Assembly (NCBI RefSeq): GCF_000383955.1
Contig: NZ_KB913013.1
Coordinates: 3,553,694-3,617,693 of the forward strand
Length of the DNA stretch: 64,000 nucleotides
Origin: Rudanella lutea DSM 19387
Lineage (GTDB): Bacteria; Bacteroidota; Bacteroidia; Cytophagales; Spirosomataceae
Direction of reading: 5' to 3'
Position numbers and translations under genes: made by a program
Shown: piece after piece, positions 52,609 through 60,578 of the stretch
How positions within the stretch are numbered: position 1 is the stretch's first letter
How the letters are laid out: every line of letters starts with the position of its first letter
Notes under the pieces: generated by a model
What the model saw: only the letters and a program-made list of their open reading frames with translations
What the model was told of the DNA's origin: nothing
Databases searched by the model: none

Positions 52609-53463
52609 ATGAAAACGAAGCGGCACTTCCGTACAATTGTCTTGTCCGACATTCATTTGGGTACGGCTGGCTCCAAAGCCCGCGAAGCAACCGAGTTTCT
52701 GAAAAACTACTCCTGCCAGAAATTAATTCTCAACGGCGACATTATCGACGGCTGGCAGCTTAAGCAGTACGGGGCCTGGAAAAAGAAACACACCGCTTTT
52801 TTCCGGACGGTGATGAAACTCATTATCCGGCACGACACAAAGGTAGTTTATCTGCGGGGTAACCACGACGATTTTCTGGACCAGATTATGCCTCTGAAAG
52901 TAGGCAAAAACTTCTCGATCCGGCGCGATTACGTGCTGCAGTCGGGTACCCGCAAACTCTACGTGACCCACGGCGATGTGTTTGATTCGATCACATCGCA
53001 GATGAAGTGGCTGGCGTATCTCGGCGACCTGGGTTATACCTTTCTGCTCTGGTGCAACAAACTGTACAACCAGTACCGGGCCTGGCGCGGACTGCCTTAC
53101 TACTCGCTTTCGCAGCAGGTGAAGCGGCACATCAAGCAGGCGGTAAGCTACATTTCTGATTTTGAAGTCAAACTGACCGAGCTGGCCCGCGCCCGCGGTT
53201 GCGACGGCATTATCTGCGGGCATATTCACCATCCGGCTATTCGCGATTACGACGGTATCCTGTACATGAACTCCGGCGATTGGGTGGAGTCGCTGAGTGC
53301 GCTGGTTGAAGACTATGATGGGCACTGGAGTTTACTCTACTACACCGCCGACCTGGAAGCTGATGATGACGATGAGCGGATCATTACGAAAAAGCCGCTG
53401 ACTGCTCCGGTCCCGGTAGCCGCCGGGCAGGCACCCGATTCGCTAATCCAACCAAACAGCTAA
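52609..53463 (+). CDS. LpxH-like calcineurin-type phosphoesterase (UDP-2,3-diacylglucosamine diphosphatase family)
   Basis: 284 residues. The five metallophosphoesterase motifs are in order: LSDIHLG (Asp14, His16), LNGDIIDGW, YLRGNHDDF, YVTHGDVFD and GHIHHPA. The family hydrolyses UDP-2,3-diacylglucosamine in lipid A synthesis; the protein is longer than E. coli LpxH and may be a paralogue acting on a related lipid. A glycosyltransferase gene starts 5 bases after its stop, suggesting joint work on a lipid-linked sugar. Confidence 0.8.
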   Translation: MKTKRHFRTIVLSDIHLGTAGSKAREATEFLKNYSCQKLILNGDIIDGWQLKQYGAWKKKHTAFFRTVMKLIIRHDTKVVYLRGNHDDFLDQIMPLKVGKNFSIRRDYVLQSGTRKLYVTHGDVFDSITSQMKWLAYLGDLGYTFLLWCNKLYNQYRAWRGLPYYSLSQQVKRHIKQAVSYISDFEVKLTELARARGCDGIICGHIHHPAIRDYDGILYMNSGDWVESLSALVEDYDGHWSLLYYTADLEADDDDERIITKKPLTAPVPVAAGQAPDSLIQPNS

Positions 53464-53467
53464 GAGC

Positions 53468-54652
53468 ATGCGTCTGCTATTTTTGGTACAGGGCGAGGGG
53501 CGTGGGCATTTGACGCAGGCAATTGCCCTGTCGCAGATTGTGCAGGAGGCCGGGCACACGGTCGTAGCGGCCCTGGTGGGTGTGGCCGAGGGGCGGCCGG
53601 TTCCGCCATTTTTTACCGAATCATTTGGAGCCTCTATCGAAGCCGTAACCAGCCCGGCGTTGGTGTACAGCTCCCGGACCAATGAACTGCTTATGCTCAA
53701 AACGATGCTTGCCACCGTGGGTCAACTGCGGTCGTTACGGCAAAGCACCCGGCAGATCCATGACGCTATTGTCCGCTATAAGCCCGATTTGGTGGTTAAT
53801 TTTTACGAGCCTCTGGGCGGGCTCACGTATGCCCGCTATCGGCCCAGGGTACCCATGGTGTGTGTGGCGCATCAGTATCTGGCGTTTCATCCGCAGTTTG
53901 TGTTTCCGGCGGGTAAATGGCCATCCCGGCTGGCGTTTCTGTTCAATTCGTGGCTAACGTCGATCGGTGCGGTGACCCGGCTGGCGCTTTCGTTCGATGC
54001 ACTGCCTCATGTACCGGCCCGGCGGTTGCGTGTGGTGCCGCCCTTGCTGCGCCGGGAGGTGACGCAGCAGGAGCCGGGCCTGAACAATTATTGGCTGGCT
54101 TACCTGACCCAGCCGGGGCTGGCTACGCGGTTGTACGAAGCGCACCGGCAACACCCCGAAGTGCCGCTACGGTTTTTCAACCCGGCCACTACCGAGCCCG
54201 ACCAGATCATCGACGAGACGATGACGTGCCACCGGATCGACGGCCCCCGGTTTATCGATGCTATGCGGCAGTGCCGGGCGGTGGTTACAACGGCGGGGTT
54301 TGAGTCGGTTTGCGAAGCGTTTTATCTGAACAAACCCGTGCTGATGATGCCTCAGCCGAACCACTACGAGCAGCATTGCAATGCCCTCGACGGGCAGCGG
54401 GCCGGGGCCGGGGTCGCGGCTAACTCGCTCGATTTTTCGGCACTTATCCGGTACCTGCCGCATCATGATTTTGGCCGTAACCAGACATTCCGCCAATGGC
54501 ACGGTCAATGTGGTCCGTTGTTTCTGGATGCACTGGCTCAAGTGGGCCGGTCAGAACCAAAACGAATACAATGGCCTGTTTTTTTGTTATCCAGAAAAAA
54601 GACAGAAAGCAACCATGAACACCACGCAACCCTCCACCGACAGCCAGTTTGA
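53468..54652 (+). CDS. GT-B glycosyltransferase (MurG/UGT-like)
   Basis: 394 residues. N-terminal LLFLVQGEGRGHLTQAIALSQIV is a GT28-like strand with the GxGxxxH loop; the C-terminal AVVTTAGFESVCEAFYLNKPVLMMPQPNHYEQHCNA is the nucleotide-sugar site of the MGDG synthase/MurG/UGT group. It is coupled to the LpxH-like gene, so a glycolipid product is likely. The last 38 bases overlap the start of a small downstream gene. Donor and acceptor are unknown. Confidence 0.82.
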   Translation: MRLLFLVQGEGRGHLTQAIALSQIVQEAGHTVVAALVGVAEGRPVPPFFTESFGASIEAVTSPALVYSSRTNELLMLKTMLATVGQLRSLRQSTRQIHDAIVRYKPDLVVNFYEPLGGLTYARYRPRVPMVCVAHQYLAFHPQFVFPAGKWPSRLAFLFNSWLTSIGAVTRLALSFDALPHVPARRLRVVPPLLRREVTQQEPGLNNYWLAYLTQPGLATRLYEAHRQHPEVPLRFFNPATTEPDQIIDETMTCHRIDGPRFIDAMRQCRAVVTTAGFESVCEAFYLNKPVLMMPQPNHYEQHCNALDGQRAGAGVAANSLDFSALIRYLPHHDFGRNQTFRQWHGQCGPLFLDALAQVGRSEPKRIQWPVFLLSRKKTESNHEHHATLHRQPV

Positions 54653-54872
54653 AGCGTTTCGGGCGGGTATTGTACCCGGCAAATTCGTTCGGATCGAGTA
54701 CATGACCGACCTGAGCGAGTTTATCAAAACTGATGCGCTGGTTAAAAAAGTAAATCCCGATACGGTTGAGTTGGGTACAGGCGAAACGGTACCTATCGAC
54801 CGGATCGTGCGGATTGCGGGGGCGATTTCGCCCAAATTTCCGGGGTATGAAAGTTACTCCTGCGACTGTTGA
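54615..54872 (+). CDS. Small conserved-looking protein (85 residues), function unknown
   Basis: Starts at ATG 54615, in another frame inside the end of the glycosyltransferase gene (38-base overlap). The sequence IPGK-type FVRIEYMTDLSEFIKTDALVKKVNPDTVELGTGETVPIDRIVRIAG suggests a small SH3-like or Sm-like barrel; the tail ends YSCDC. The ending DRIVRIAG faintly recalls the Rho-binding antiterminator (Rof) family, but this is weak. Translational coupling to the upstream gene is likely. Confidence 0.6.
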   Translation: MNTTQPSTDSQFEAFRAGIVPGKFVRIEYMTDLSEFIKTDALVKKVNPDTVELGTGETVPIDRIVRIAGAISPKFPGYESYSCDC

Positions 54873-54914
54873 TGGGGTAACCTTCTGGGGACAAAGCCCC
54901 AACCGTGATAACGC

Positions 54915-54959
54915 AAGAGGTCGGGTGATTAGCTCAAAATGCTACTTACCCGACCTCTT
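54915..54959. terminator. Hairpin between the small gene and serS
   Basis: A 12-base stem (54915-54926 with 54948-54959) with a 21-base loop lies between converging genes, with TTT/AAG at its ends. Confidence 0.6.
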
Positions 54960-54977
54960 TATGTGAAGAAGCAACTG

Positions 54978-56285
54978 TTATTCCAGAACCTCGAAACCGC
55001 AGTAAGGCACCAGAACTTTCGGAATGCGAATGGCCAGCTTACCCTCATCGGTGATAAACTGATTGTTTTCCAGAATAGCCGCCAGAATACGCGGGAGCGC
55101 CAGTGCCGAGCCGTTGAGCGTGTGTAGCAACTGGGTTTTACCGGCCCGGTCTTCTTTGTAACGAAGCTTCAGGCGGTTGGCCTGAAACGTTTCGAAGTTG
55201 GAAACCGAACTCACTTCCAGCCAGCGTCCCTGTCCCGCCGACCATACTTCCATGTCGTACGTCAAGGCCGAGGCAAAGCCCATATCGCCCCCGCAGAGCC
55301 GCAGCACCCGGTACGGCAGTTCGAGCGCCTGCAACAAACCCTGTACATACTGACTCATTTCTTCGAGAGCCGCGTAGGAATTTTCGGGCTTCTCGACCCG
55401 CACAATCTCTACCTTATCGAATTGATGGAGCCGGTTGAGGCCGCGCACGTGTGCCCCCCACGACCCCGCTTCGCGCCGGAAACAGGGGGTGTAGCCTGCA
55501 TTTTTGATCGGTAGGTCGGTTTCGGCCACAATCACGTCGCGGTACAGGTTCGTGATGGGCACCTCAGCCGTCGGAATCAGGTACAGCTTATCTTCGGTGG
55601 CGAAGTACATCTGTCCTTCTTTGTCGGGAAGCTGTCCCGTCCCAAAACCCGATGCTTCGTTGATCACGATTGGGGGCTGAATCTCCAGATAACCGGCTTC
55701 TGAGGCCTGCTGGAGAAAGAAATTGATCAGCGCGCGCTGAATCCGGGCGCCTTTGCCCCGGTACACCGGAAAACCGGCCCCCGTGATTTTGTTGCCCAGT
55801 TCGAAGTCAATTATGGCCGAACCGTTGGGGCCAAACTGCCCAATCAGTTCCCAGTGTGGCTTGGCACCTTCGGGCAACTGGGGCTTGTCGCCGTGTTCGA
55901 GCACCACCTCGTTGTCATCGGCAGTACGACCCTCCGGCACGCTGCTGTGGGGCAGGTTGGGCAGGGTGACCAGCAGCGTGTACACCTGCTCTTCGAGTGA
56001 GGTGAGCGTATCGCCCAGCTCCTTAGCCCGTACTTTCAGGTTGGCCGTTTCGGCTTTGGCGGCTTCGGCTTCTTCTTTCTTGCCTGCCTTCATGAGTCCG
56101 CCAATCTCCTTCGCCATGGCGTTGGAGCGGGCCAGCGTGTCGTCGAGTTCTTTTTGGGTATCCCGGCGTTGGCTATCAAGGCTCAGCAACTGCTCTACTG
56201 TTGCCTCGGCATTGGCAACGTGCTTTTTGCGCAATGCAGCCAGGGTAACCTCTTTGTTTTCGCGGATAAATGGTATTTGTAACAT
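54978..56285 (-). CDS. serS: Seryl-tRNA synthetase
   Basis: 435 residues, expected length. An N-terminal antiparallel coiled-coil tRNA-binding arm (about residues 28-105) precedes the class II catalytic core. Motif 2 is FRREAGSWGAHVRGLNRLHQFDKVEI and motif 3 the ALPRILAAILENNQ segment near the end. It charges tRNA-Ser. Between the aspartate kinase gene and a small gene cluster; monocistronic or with the downstream hairpin. Confidence 0.97.
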   Translation of the reverse strand: MLQIPFIRENKEVTLAALRKKHVANAEATVEQLLSLDSQRRDTQKELDDTLARSNAMAKEIGGLMKAGKKEEAEAAKAETANLKVRAKELGDTLTSLEEQVYTLLVTLPNLPHSSVPEGRTADDNEVVLEHGDKPQLPEGAKPHWELIGQFGPNGSAIIDFELGNKITGAGFPVYRGKGARIQRALINFFLQQASEAGYLEIQPPIVINEASGFGTGQLPDKEGQMYFATEDKLYLIPTAEVPITNLYRDVIVAETDLPIKNAGYTPCFRREAGSWGAHVRGLNRLHQFDKVEIVRVEKPENSYAALEEMSQYVQGLLQALELPYRVLRLCGGDMGFASALTYDMEVWSAGQGRWLEVSSVSNFETFQANRLKLRYKEDRAGKTQLLHTLNGSALALPRILAAILENNQFITDEGKLAIRIPKVLVPYCGFEVLE

Positions 56286-56311
56286 TCTCCTGACTTCCGA
56301 TAAGTGAAAAA

Positions 56312-57646
56312 CTACACGCTGAACAATCCGGCGTTCAGCGCATTGAGCGCTTCGGCTTTGTGCTTGCCGTGCAGCAAGAGTGAGATATTGTGCTCGGTAC
56401 CGCCATACGAAATCATGCGAATCGGGATGCCTTCCATAGCTTTCAGCACCTGGAGTGCGATACCTGAGTTGTCGGCCGAGAAATTGCCCACGATACAGAT
56501 GATAGTTTGATCGTAGTCGGGCTCTTCGAGCTCGCAGAATTGGCTCAATTCAGCCTGAATCGCAGCAAGATTCTCCGTGTTATCGATCGTTACCGACACC
56601 GATACTTCCGAGGTCGTGATCATATCGACCGGGGTCTTGTACTTCTCGAAAATGTCGAAAATCCGACGCAGGAAACCATATGCGTTGAGCATACGGGTCG
56701 AGTGGATGTACAGCGCCGTGATATTGTCTTTGGCGGCAATTGCCTTGAATACCGCGCCCGAATCGCCGGAGGTTTTGTCGGCAATAAGGGTGCCGGGTGC
56801 CTCGGGGTCCATCGTGTTTTTCAGCCGAACAGGTACGCCCCGCATTTTGGCAGGTGTAATGGTCGACGGGTGCAGAATCTTGGCCCCGAAGTAAGCCAGC
56901 TCAGCGGCTTCGTCGAAGGTCAGCTCCCGAATCGGGAACGTATTTTTCACGATCCGGGGATCGTTGTTGTGCATACCGTCGATATCGGTCCAGATCTGAA
57001 TCTCGTCGGCACGTACGGCACCGCCAATGAGCGATGCGGTGTAGTCTGAGCCACCCCGCTTCAGGTTGTCGACCTCTCCGCGTGGGTTACGGCAGATAAA
57101 GCCCTGCGTAACAATCAATTGCTTGTCCTGATGCGACTTTAGAATATCGCGCAGCTTCTGCTCGATAACGTCCAGTTCGGGTTCGCCGTCGGCGTCGATG
57201 CGCATAAACTCCAGGGCGGGCAGGAGTACGGCGCTTTCACCCTGCTCGTCGAGGTAAGCCGCAAACATCTGGGTGCTGAGCAATTCGCCCTCGGCAACAA
57301 GCTCCTTCTCCTGCTTGAGCGTAAACGGCCGGATCCGGATGAGCGACCGAATCATGGAAAATTCGTTCTCAATAATCTGCTGCCCTTTGGCCAGGCCCTC
57401 GCTCGTTTTGTACAATTCCCGTACAAACGAATCGTAATGGGCTTTCAGGTGTTCGGCCTTTTCGATGGCTTCTTCTTCCTGATTGCTCTTGAGCGACTCA
57501 GCGATAGACAGCAGGGCGTTGGTCGTACCCGACAAGGCCGACAGCACAATGATTTTACGGTTGGGGTCGCCAGTGACCAGATTCCGAATTGAGTGCATCC
57601 GCTCGGGCTTACCGACCGAGGTTCCGCCAAATTTCCAGACGTGCAT
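56312..57646 (-). CDS. Aspartate kinase, monofunctional, ACT-containing
   Basis: 444 residues. N-terminal WKFGGTSVG, the kinase segments IVLSALSGTTNALLSIAE, VAEGELLSTQMFAAYL, RGGSDYTASLIGGAVRADEIQIWTDIDG, and AELAYFGAKILHPSTI are diagnostic. C-terminal ACT domains (IFEKYKTPVDMITTSEVSVSVTIDN; IICIVGNFSADNSGIALQVLKAM) mean probable feedback control by lysine or threonine. First step of the Asp-family pathway. No homoserine dehydrogenase fusion. It is preceded by an inverted-repeat region. Confidence 0.93.
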   Translation of the reverse strand: MHVWKFGGTSVGKPERMHSIRNLVTGDPNRKIIVLSALSGTTNALLSIAESLKSNQEEEAIEKAEHLKAHYDSFVRELYKTSEGLAKGQQIIENEFSMIRSLIRIRPFTLKQEKELVAEGELLSTQMFAAYLDEQGESAVLLPALEFMRIDADGEPELDVIEQKLRDILKSHQDKQLIVTQGFICRNPRGEVDNLKRGGSDYTASLIGGAVRADEIQIWTDIDGMHNNDPRIVKNTFPIRELTFDEAAELAYFGAKILHPSTITPAKMRGVPVRLKNTMDPEAPGTLIADKTSGDSGAVFKAIAAKDNITALYIHSTRMLNAYGFLRRIFDIFEKYKTPVDMITTSEVSVSVTIDNTENLAAIQAELSQFCELEEPDYDQTIICIVGNFSADNSGIALQVLKAMEGIPIRMISYGGTEHNISLLLHGKHKAEALNALNAGLFSV

Positions 57647-57650
57647 GAAT

Positions 57651-57757
57651 AAAGAGTGAAAGAGTGAAAGAGTAAATGAGCGAAAAAGCGGAAGAGTGAA
57701 CGATTGATTTCAGGCTCAACCCTTCACCCGTTCGCTCGTTCACTCATTCACTCTTTG
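57651..57757. repeat. Imperfect inverted repeat of GAGTGAA units between aspartate kinase and ribH
   Basis: Left arm from 57651 and right arm 57718-57757 match at about 25 of the outer 32 bases. Both are built of a degenerate GAGTGAA unit. The right arm includes the last five codons and stop of ribH. Confidence 0.75.
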
Positions 57758-58234
57758 AAAAAGTCCAATCATTTTGATTGCTGTAATGGCTGCTTCGTCG
57801 CCTTTGTTGCCGTGAATGCCGCCCGCCCGGTCGAGGGCTTGCTGCTGGGTGTTGGGGGTCAGTACACCGAAAATAACCGGCTTGTTTGTTTTCAGAGATA
57901 CGTTGGTGAGCCCCTGCGCTACGGCATGGTTGATGTAATCATTGTGCTTGGTTTCGCCCTGAATTACGCAGCCGATGGCAATTACAGCATCGATGTCGGC
58001 GCGTTGAGCGAGCCAATTAGCGGCTGTGGTCAGCTCGTAGCTGCCCGGCACGTTGGCCCGGATGATATGGTCGGGCTGGGCGCCGTGGTTGAGCAGGGTT
58101 TGGTACGCTCCCTCAAACAGGGCTTCGGTAACTTCCTCGTTCCACTCGGCTACCACGAGGGCAAACCGGCGCGTGCTGATGTCGGGAAGGTTATCGATTG
58201 AGAAAACACTCAGGTTTTTATTGGCAGAAGACAT
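57740..58234 (-). CDS. ribH: 6,7-dimethyl-8-ribityllumazine synthase
   Basis: 164 residues. The family motifs VVAEWNEEVTEALFEGA, ANVPGSYELTTAANWLA, AIGCVIQGETKHNDYI (catalytic His) and IHGNKGDEAAITAIKMIG are present. Penultimate step of riboflavin synthesis. No other rib gene is next to it and no FMN riboswitch was seen upstream. The first 12 bases before its ATG run into a 14-base inverted repeat (58246-58308). The C-terminal codons lie inside another inverted repeat. Confidence 0.96.
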   Translation of the reverse strand: MSSANKNLSVFSIDNLPDISTRRFALVVAEWNEEVTEALFEGAYQTLLNHGAQPDHIIRANVPGSYELTTAANWLAQRADIDAVIAIGCVIQGETKHNDYINHAVAQGLTNVSLKTNKPVIFGVLTPNTQQQALDRAGGIHGNKGDEAAITAIKMIGLFQRVNE

Positions 58235-58245
58235 TGTTCAGGTAG

Positions 58246-58308
58246 TCCGACGTCAGGAGAAATCTTGTAGTTGCCCGTTAGGAGAGTTAGATGCCTCCTG
58301 ACGTCGGA
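58246..58308. repeat. 14-base perfect inverted repeat in front of ribH
   Basis: TCCGACGTCAGGAG (58246-58259) and its exact complement (58295-58308), separated by 35 bases. It ends 12 bases before the ribH start codon, in the leader of the minus-strand gene. Confidence 0.8.
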
Positions 58309-58322
58309 ATGACAAAAACAAG

Positions 58323-58357
58323 AAAAGGACGAACCCGCTTACCGGCTTCGTCCTTTT
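58323..58357. terminator. Terminator after the TPR gene
   Basis: An 11-base stem (58323-58333 with 58347-58357) with A-run and T-run ends lies just past the stop of the minus-strand TPR gene. Confidence 0.75.
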
Positions 58358-58386
58358 GTAGTGTGTTTTACATGCTTCACCTACGC

Positions 58387-59082
58387 TTACGACTCACCGG
58401 CCATCGCTTCGAGCATGGATTTATATTTCTTCGCGTTGATGGCATCAACCGATTCTGGGTACTTCTCGATGATCGAGTCATACGTCTCAATCGCCTTATC
58501 GTTTTGCTTAGCCTGCTCGTAAGCAACGGCCAGCTTGGTCAAATAAGCCGGTGAGAAAAATTTGTTAGGCTTGTAGTCGGCTGCTTTCTGGTAGTAGTCG
58601 GCCGCTTCGTCGAAGCTCTTCTTCTCCATGTACGCGTCGCCGATGAGCGCATAGGCACGCGCCTGCACCAGCAGGTCCGACGAGCTAAAGCTCTTCAGGT
58701 GCTCGATGGCTTCGTCGTTCTTGCCCTGCTTCAACAGAGCCAGACCCGCGTAAAACTCGGCCAGGTTACCGGCATTGGTCGAACCGTAGTTGTCGGCAAC
58801 CGAAAGCAAACCGGGATTAGCACCTGTGCCATTGAGAGCCTGCTTGAGTGAGTCGGCCTCCAGCTTGTAAACGGCGGGGAACAGCTCGTTCTGTGCCGTT
58901 TCGTCCTGCGTACTCTGGTAGTATTGATACCCGAAGTAGCCAGCGATCAGCAGTACGATGCCGCCCACGACACCAAAAAGGATGTTACGGTTCTTTTCAA
59001 AGAAATCTTCGGCTCTCTCCAACTGACCCGCCAGTGCGTCCGGGTCTTCCAGAAACTCCAATGCCGTGTTCTTCTTGCTCAT
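58387..59082 (-). CDS. YfgM-like membrane-anchored TPR protein
   Basis: 231 residues. An N-terminal cytoplasmic segment (MSKKNTALEFLEDPDALAGQL) and one helix (ILFGVVGGIVLLIAGYFGYQYY) are followed by TPR units: AEFYAGLALLKQGKNDEAIEHL, ARAYALIGDAYMEKKSFDEAADYYQKAADYKP, AYLTKLAVAYEQAKQNDKAIETYDSII. The layout matches YfgM, a SecYEG/PpiD-associated factor. A shared role in envelope chaperoning is inferred from layout only. Confidence 0.82.
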   Translation of the reverse strand: MSKKNTALEFLEDPDALAGQLERAEDFFEKNRNILFGVVGGIVLLIAGYFGYQYYQSTQDETAQNELFPAVYKLEADSLKQALNGTGANPGLLSVADNYGSTNAGNLAEFYAGLALLKQGKNDEAIEHLKSFSSSDLLVQARAYALIGDAYMEKKSFDEAADYYQKAADYKPNKFFSPAYLTKLAVAYEQAKQNDKAIETYDSIIEKYPESVDAINAKKYKSMLEAMAGES

Positions 59083-59268
59083 ATTTTTGCAATTTGAATC
59101 GCAAAATTAGGAAGATTTGACAATGTGAAAAAGCATAGCGTCAAATCTTTAGCAGAAAATGTAACGCATCGAAACAAACAAAGGGTAATGCCATCGAAAG
59201 ATGAGGCCTGTCAGAGCCTGTTTCTTTAGGTGGCACTACCCCTTGCACAGGTACGCTACAGGGGCTGA

Positions 59269-60294
59269 TTACTCCATCAGATAGGGGTAATCTTTCTGCA
59301 TGTACACGTCTTTGAACGCTTCTTCGGCCGGTGGATAGGGCGACTCTTCGGCAAACTTCACCGACTCATCCACCTGCGCTTTTATCTTCTTGTCGATAGC
59401 CTCAAGGTCGGCTTCGGTAGCCAGGCCCAGCTCCAGAATCCGGGCTTTCACCTGCTCAATCGGGTCGCGTTGCTTGTACTGCTCTACTTCTTCTTTGGTC
59501 CGGTACTTTTGCGGGTCCGACATCGAGTGGCCGCGGTACCGGTACGTACGGAACTCCAGGAACGTAGGGCCTTCGCCAGCGCGGGCGCGGTCTGCGGCCC
59601 GGCTTACAGCTTCATGAACGGCCTCCACGTCCATCGCATCAACGGGCTCCGACGGCATGTCGTAGGCCTCGCCGAGGGTGTACAGTTCGGTAACGTTTGA
59701 GGTCCGGGCTACTGAGGTTCCCATGGCGTAGCCGTTGTTTTCGACCACAAAAATTACGGGTAGTTTCCAGGTCATGGCCATGTTGAAGGCCTCGTGAAGG
59801 GCCCCCTGCCGGGTAGCTCCGTCGCCGAAGAAGCAGATGCAGAGGTTCTGCGTCTTGTTGTACTTCTCGGCAAAGGCGATACCCGCTCCGAGCGGAATCT
59901 GCGCGCCTACAATGCCGTGGCCACCCATAAAGTTGACCGACTTGTCGAAGATGTGCATAGAGCCGCCCTTCCCCTTCGAGGAGCCGGTTTGCTTGGCAAA
60001 CAGCTCGGCCATGACGGCCTTGGGATCGGAGCCAAGAGCGAGTGGAATACCGTGGTCACGGTAAGCCGTGATCCACTTGTCGTCTTTAGTAAGGGCGGAG
60101 TAAGCCCCCGACGAACACGCTTCCTGTCCGATATATAGGTGGCAAAAGCCCCGGATTTTTTGCTGGCCGTAGAGTTGGCCGGCCTTCTCCTCAAATTTCC
60201 GCTGCAACTGCATCGACTCGTACCAATACATGTAGCGCTCCTTCGGATGCTGCGTTTTGGCGGGAGCCTGCTTCTTTTCTTTGACGCTTGCCAT
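59269..60294 (-). CDS. pdhA: Pyruvate dehydrogenase E1 component, alpha subunit
   Basis: 341 residues. The ThDP-binding motif runs from GDGATRQG at 157-164 to VVENN at 183-187; GFCHLYIGQEACSSGAYSAL and RDHGIPLALG are typical of the bacterial two-chain E1 alpha. With a separate beta subunit, absent from this window, it decarboxylates pyruvate and reductively acetylates lipoyl-E2. It could also be a branched-chain 2-oxoacid E1 alpha, but the sequence around the ThDP site resembles pyruvate-type enzymes. Divergent from recF by about 285 bases. Confidence 0.9.
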   Translation of the reverse strand: MASVKEKKQAPAKTQHPKERYMYWYESMQLQRKFEEKAGQLYGQQKIRGFCHLYIGQEACSSGAYSALTKDDKWITAYRDHGIPLALGSDPKAVMAELFAKQTGSSKGKGGSMHIFDKSVNFMGGHGIVGAQIPLGAGIAFAEKYNKTQNLCICFFGDGATRQGALHEAFNMAMTWKLPVIFVVENNGYAMGTSVARTSNVTELYTLGEAYDMPSEPVDAMDVEAVHEAVSRAADRARAGEGPTFLEFRTYRYRGHSMSDPQKYRTKEEVEQYKQRDPIEQVKARILELGLATEADLEAIDKKIKAQVDESVKFAEESPYPPAEEAFKDVYMQKDYPYLME

Positions 60295-60402
60295 AGTGGT
60301 TATTTCGTAGGTCAGTCGGGCCAGATTTGAGCCGTACTGCTTTAAAGAATTGATACCAGAAACACAGTATGTGACACAGTCAATTCGGAACAGTGCTTCC
60401 GG

Positions 60403-60410
60403 TAACTTTG
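60403..60410 (+). promoter_or_regulatory. Candidate -7 box in the pdhA-recF region
   Basis: TAACTTTG matches TAnnTTTG on the plus strand, about 165 bases before the recF ATG. The long distance lowers confidence. Confidence 0.3.
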
Positions 60411-60578
60411 TTTCCTTAGAGCAGGGAACGGTAGCCGGACAGTGGCGCGAAATTACGCATAAAACGATTTAGTCGTTCGTCATTCAGAATTGTCATTGGC
60501 ACAAGGCCTCTATTTGTTCTAAAATTGTCCTGTTGTTGGCGCCTTTCCGCTTTACTTACGTTCGTATCAGCCCATTTG

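Noticed and set aside
58235-58386. FMN riboswitch before ribH.
   Set aside because: The conserved FMN-element sequences are absent; only a terminator and an inverted repeat are present.
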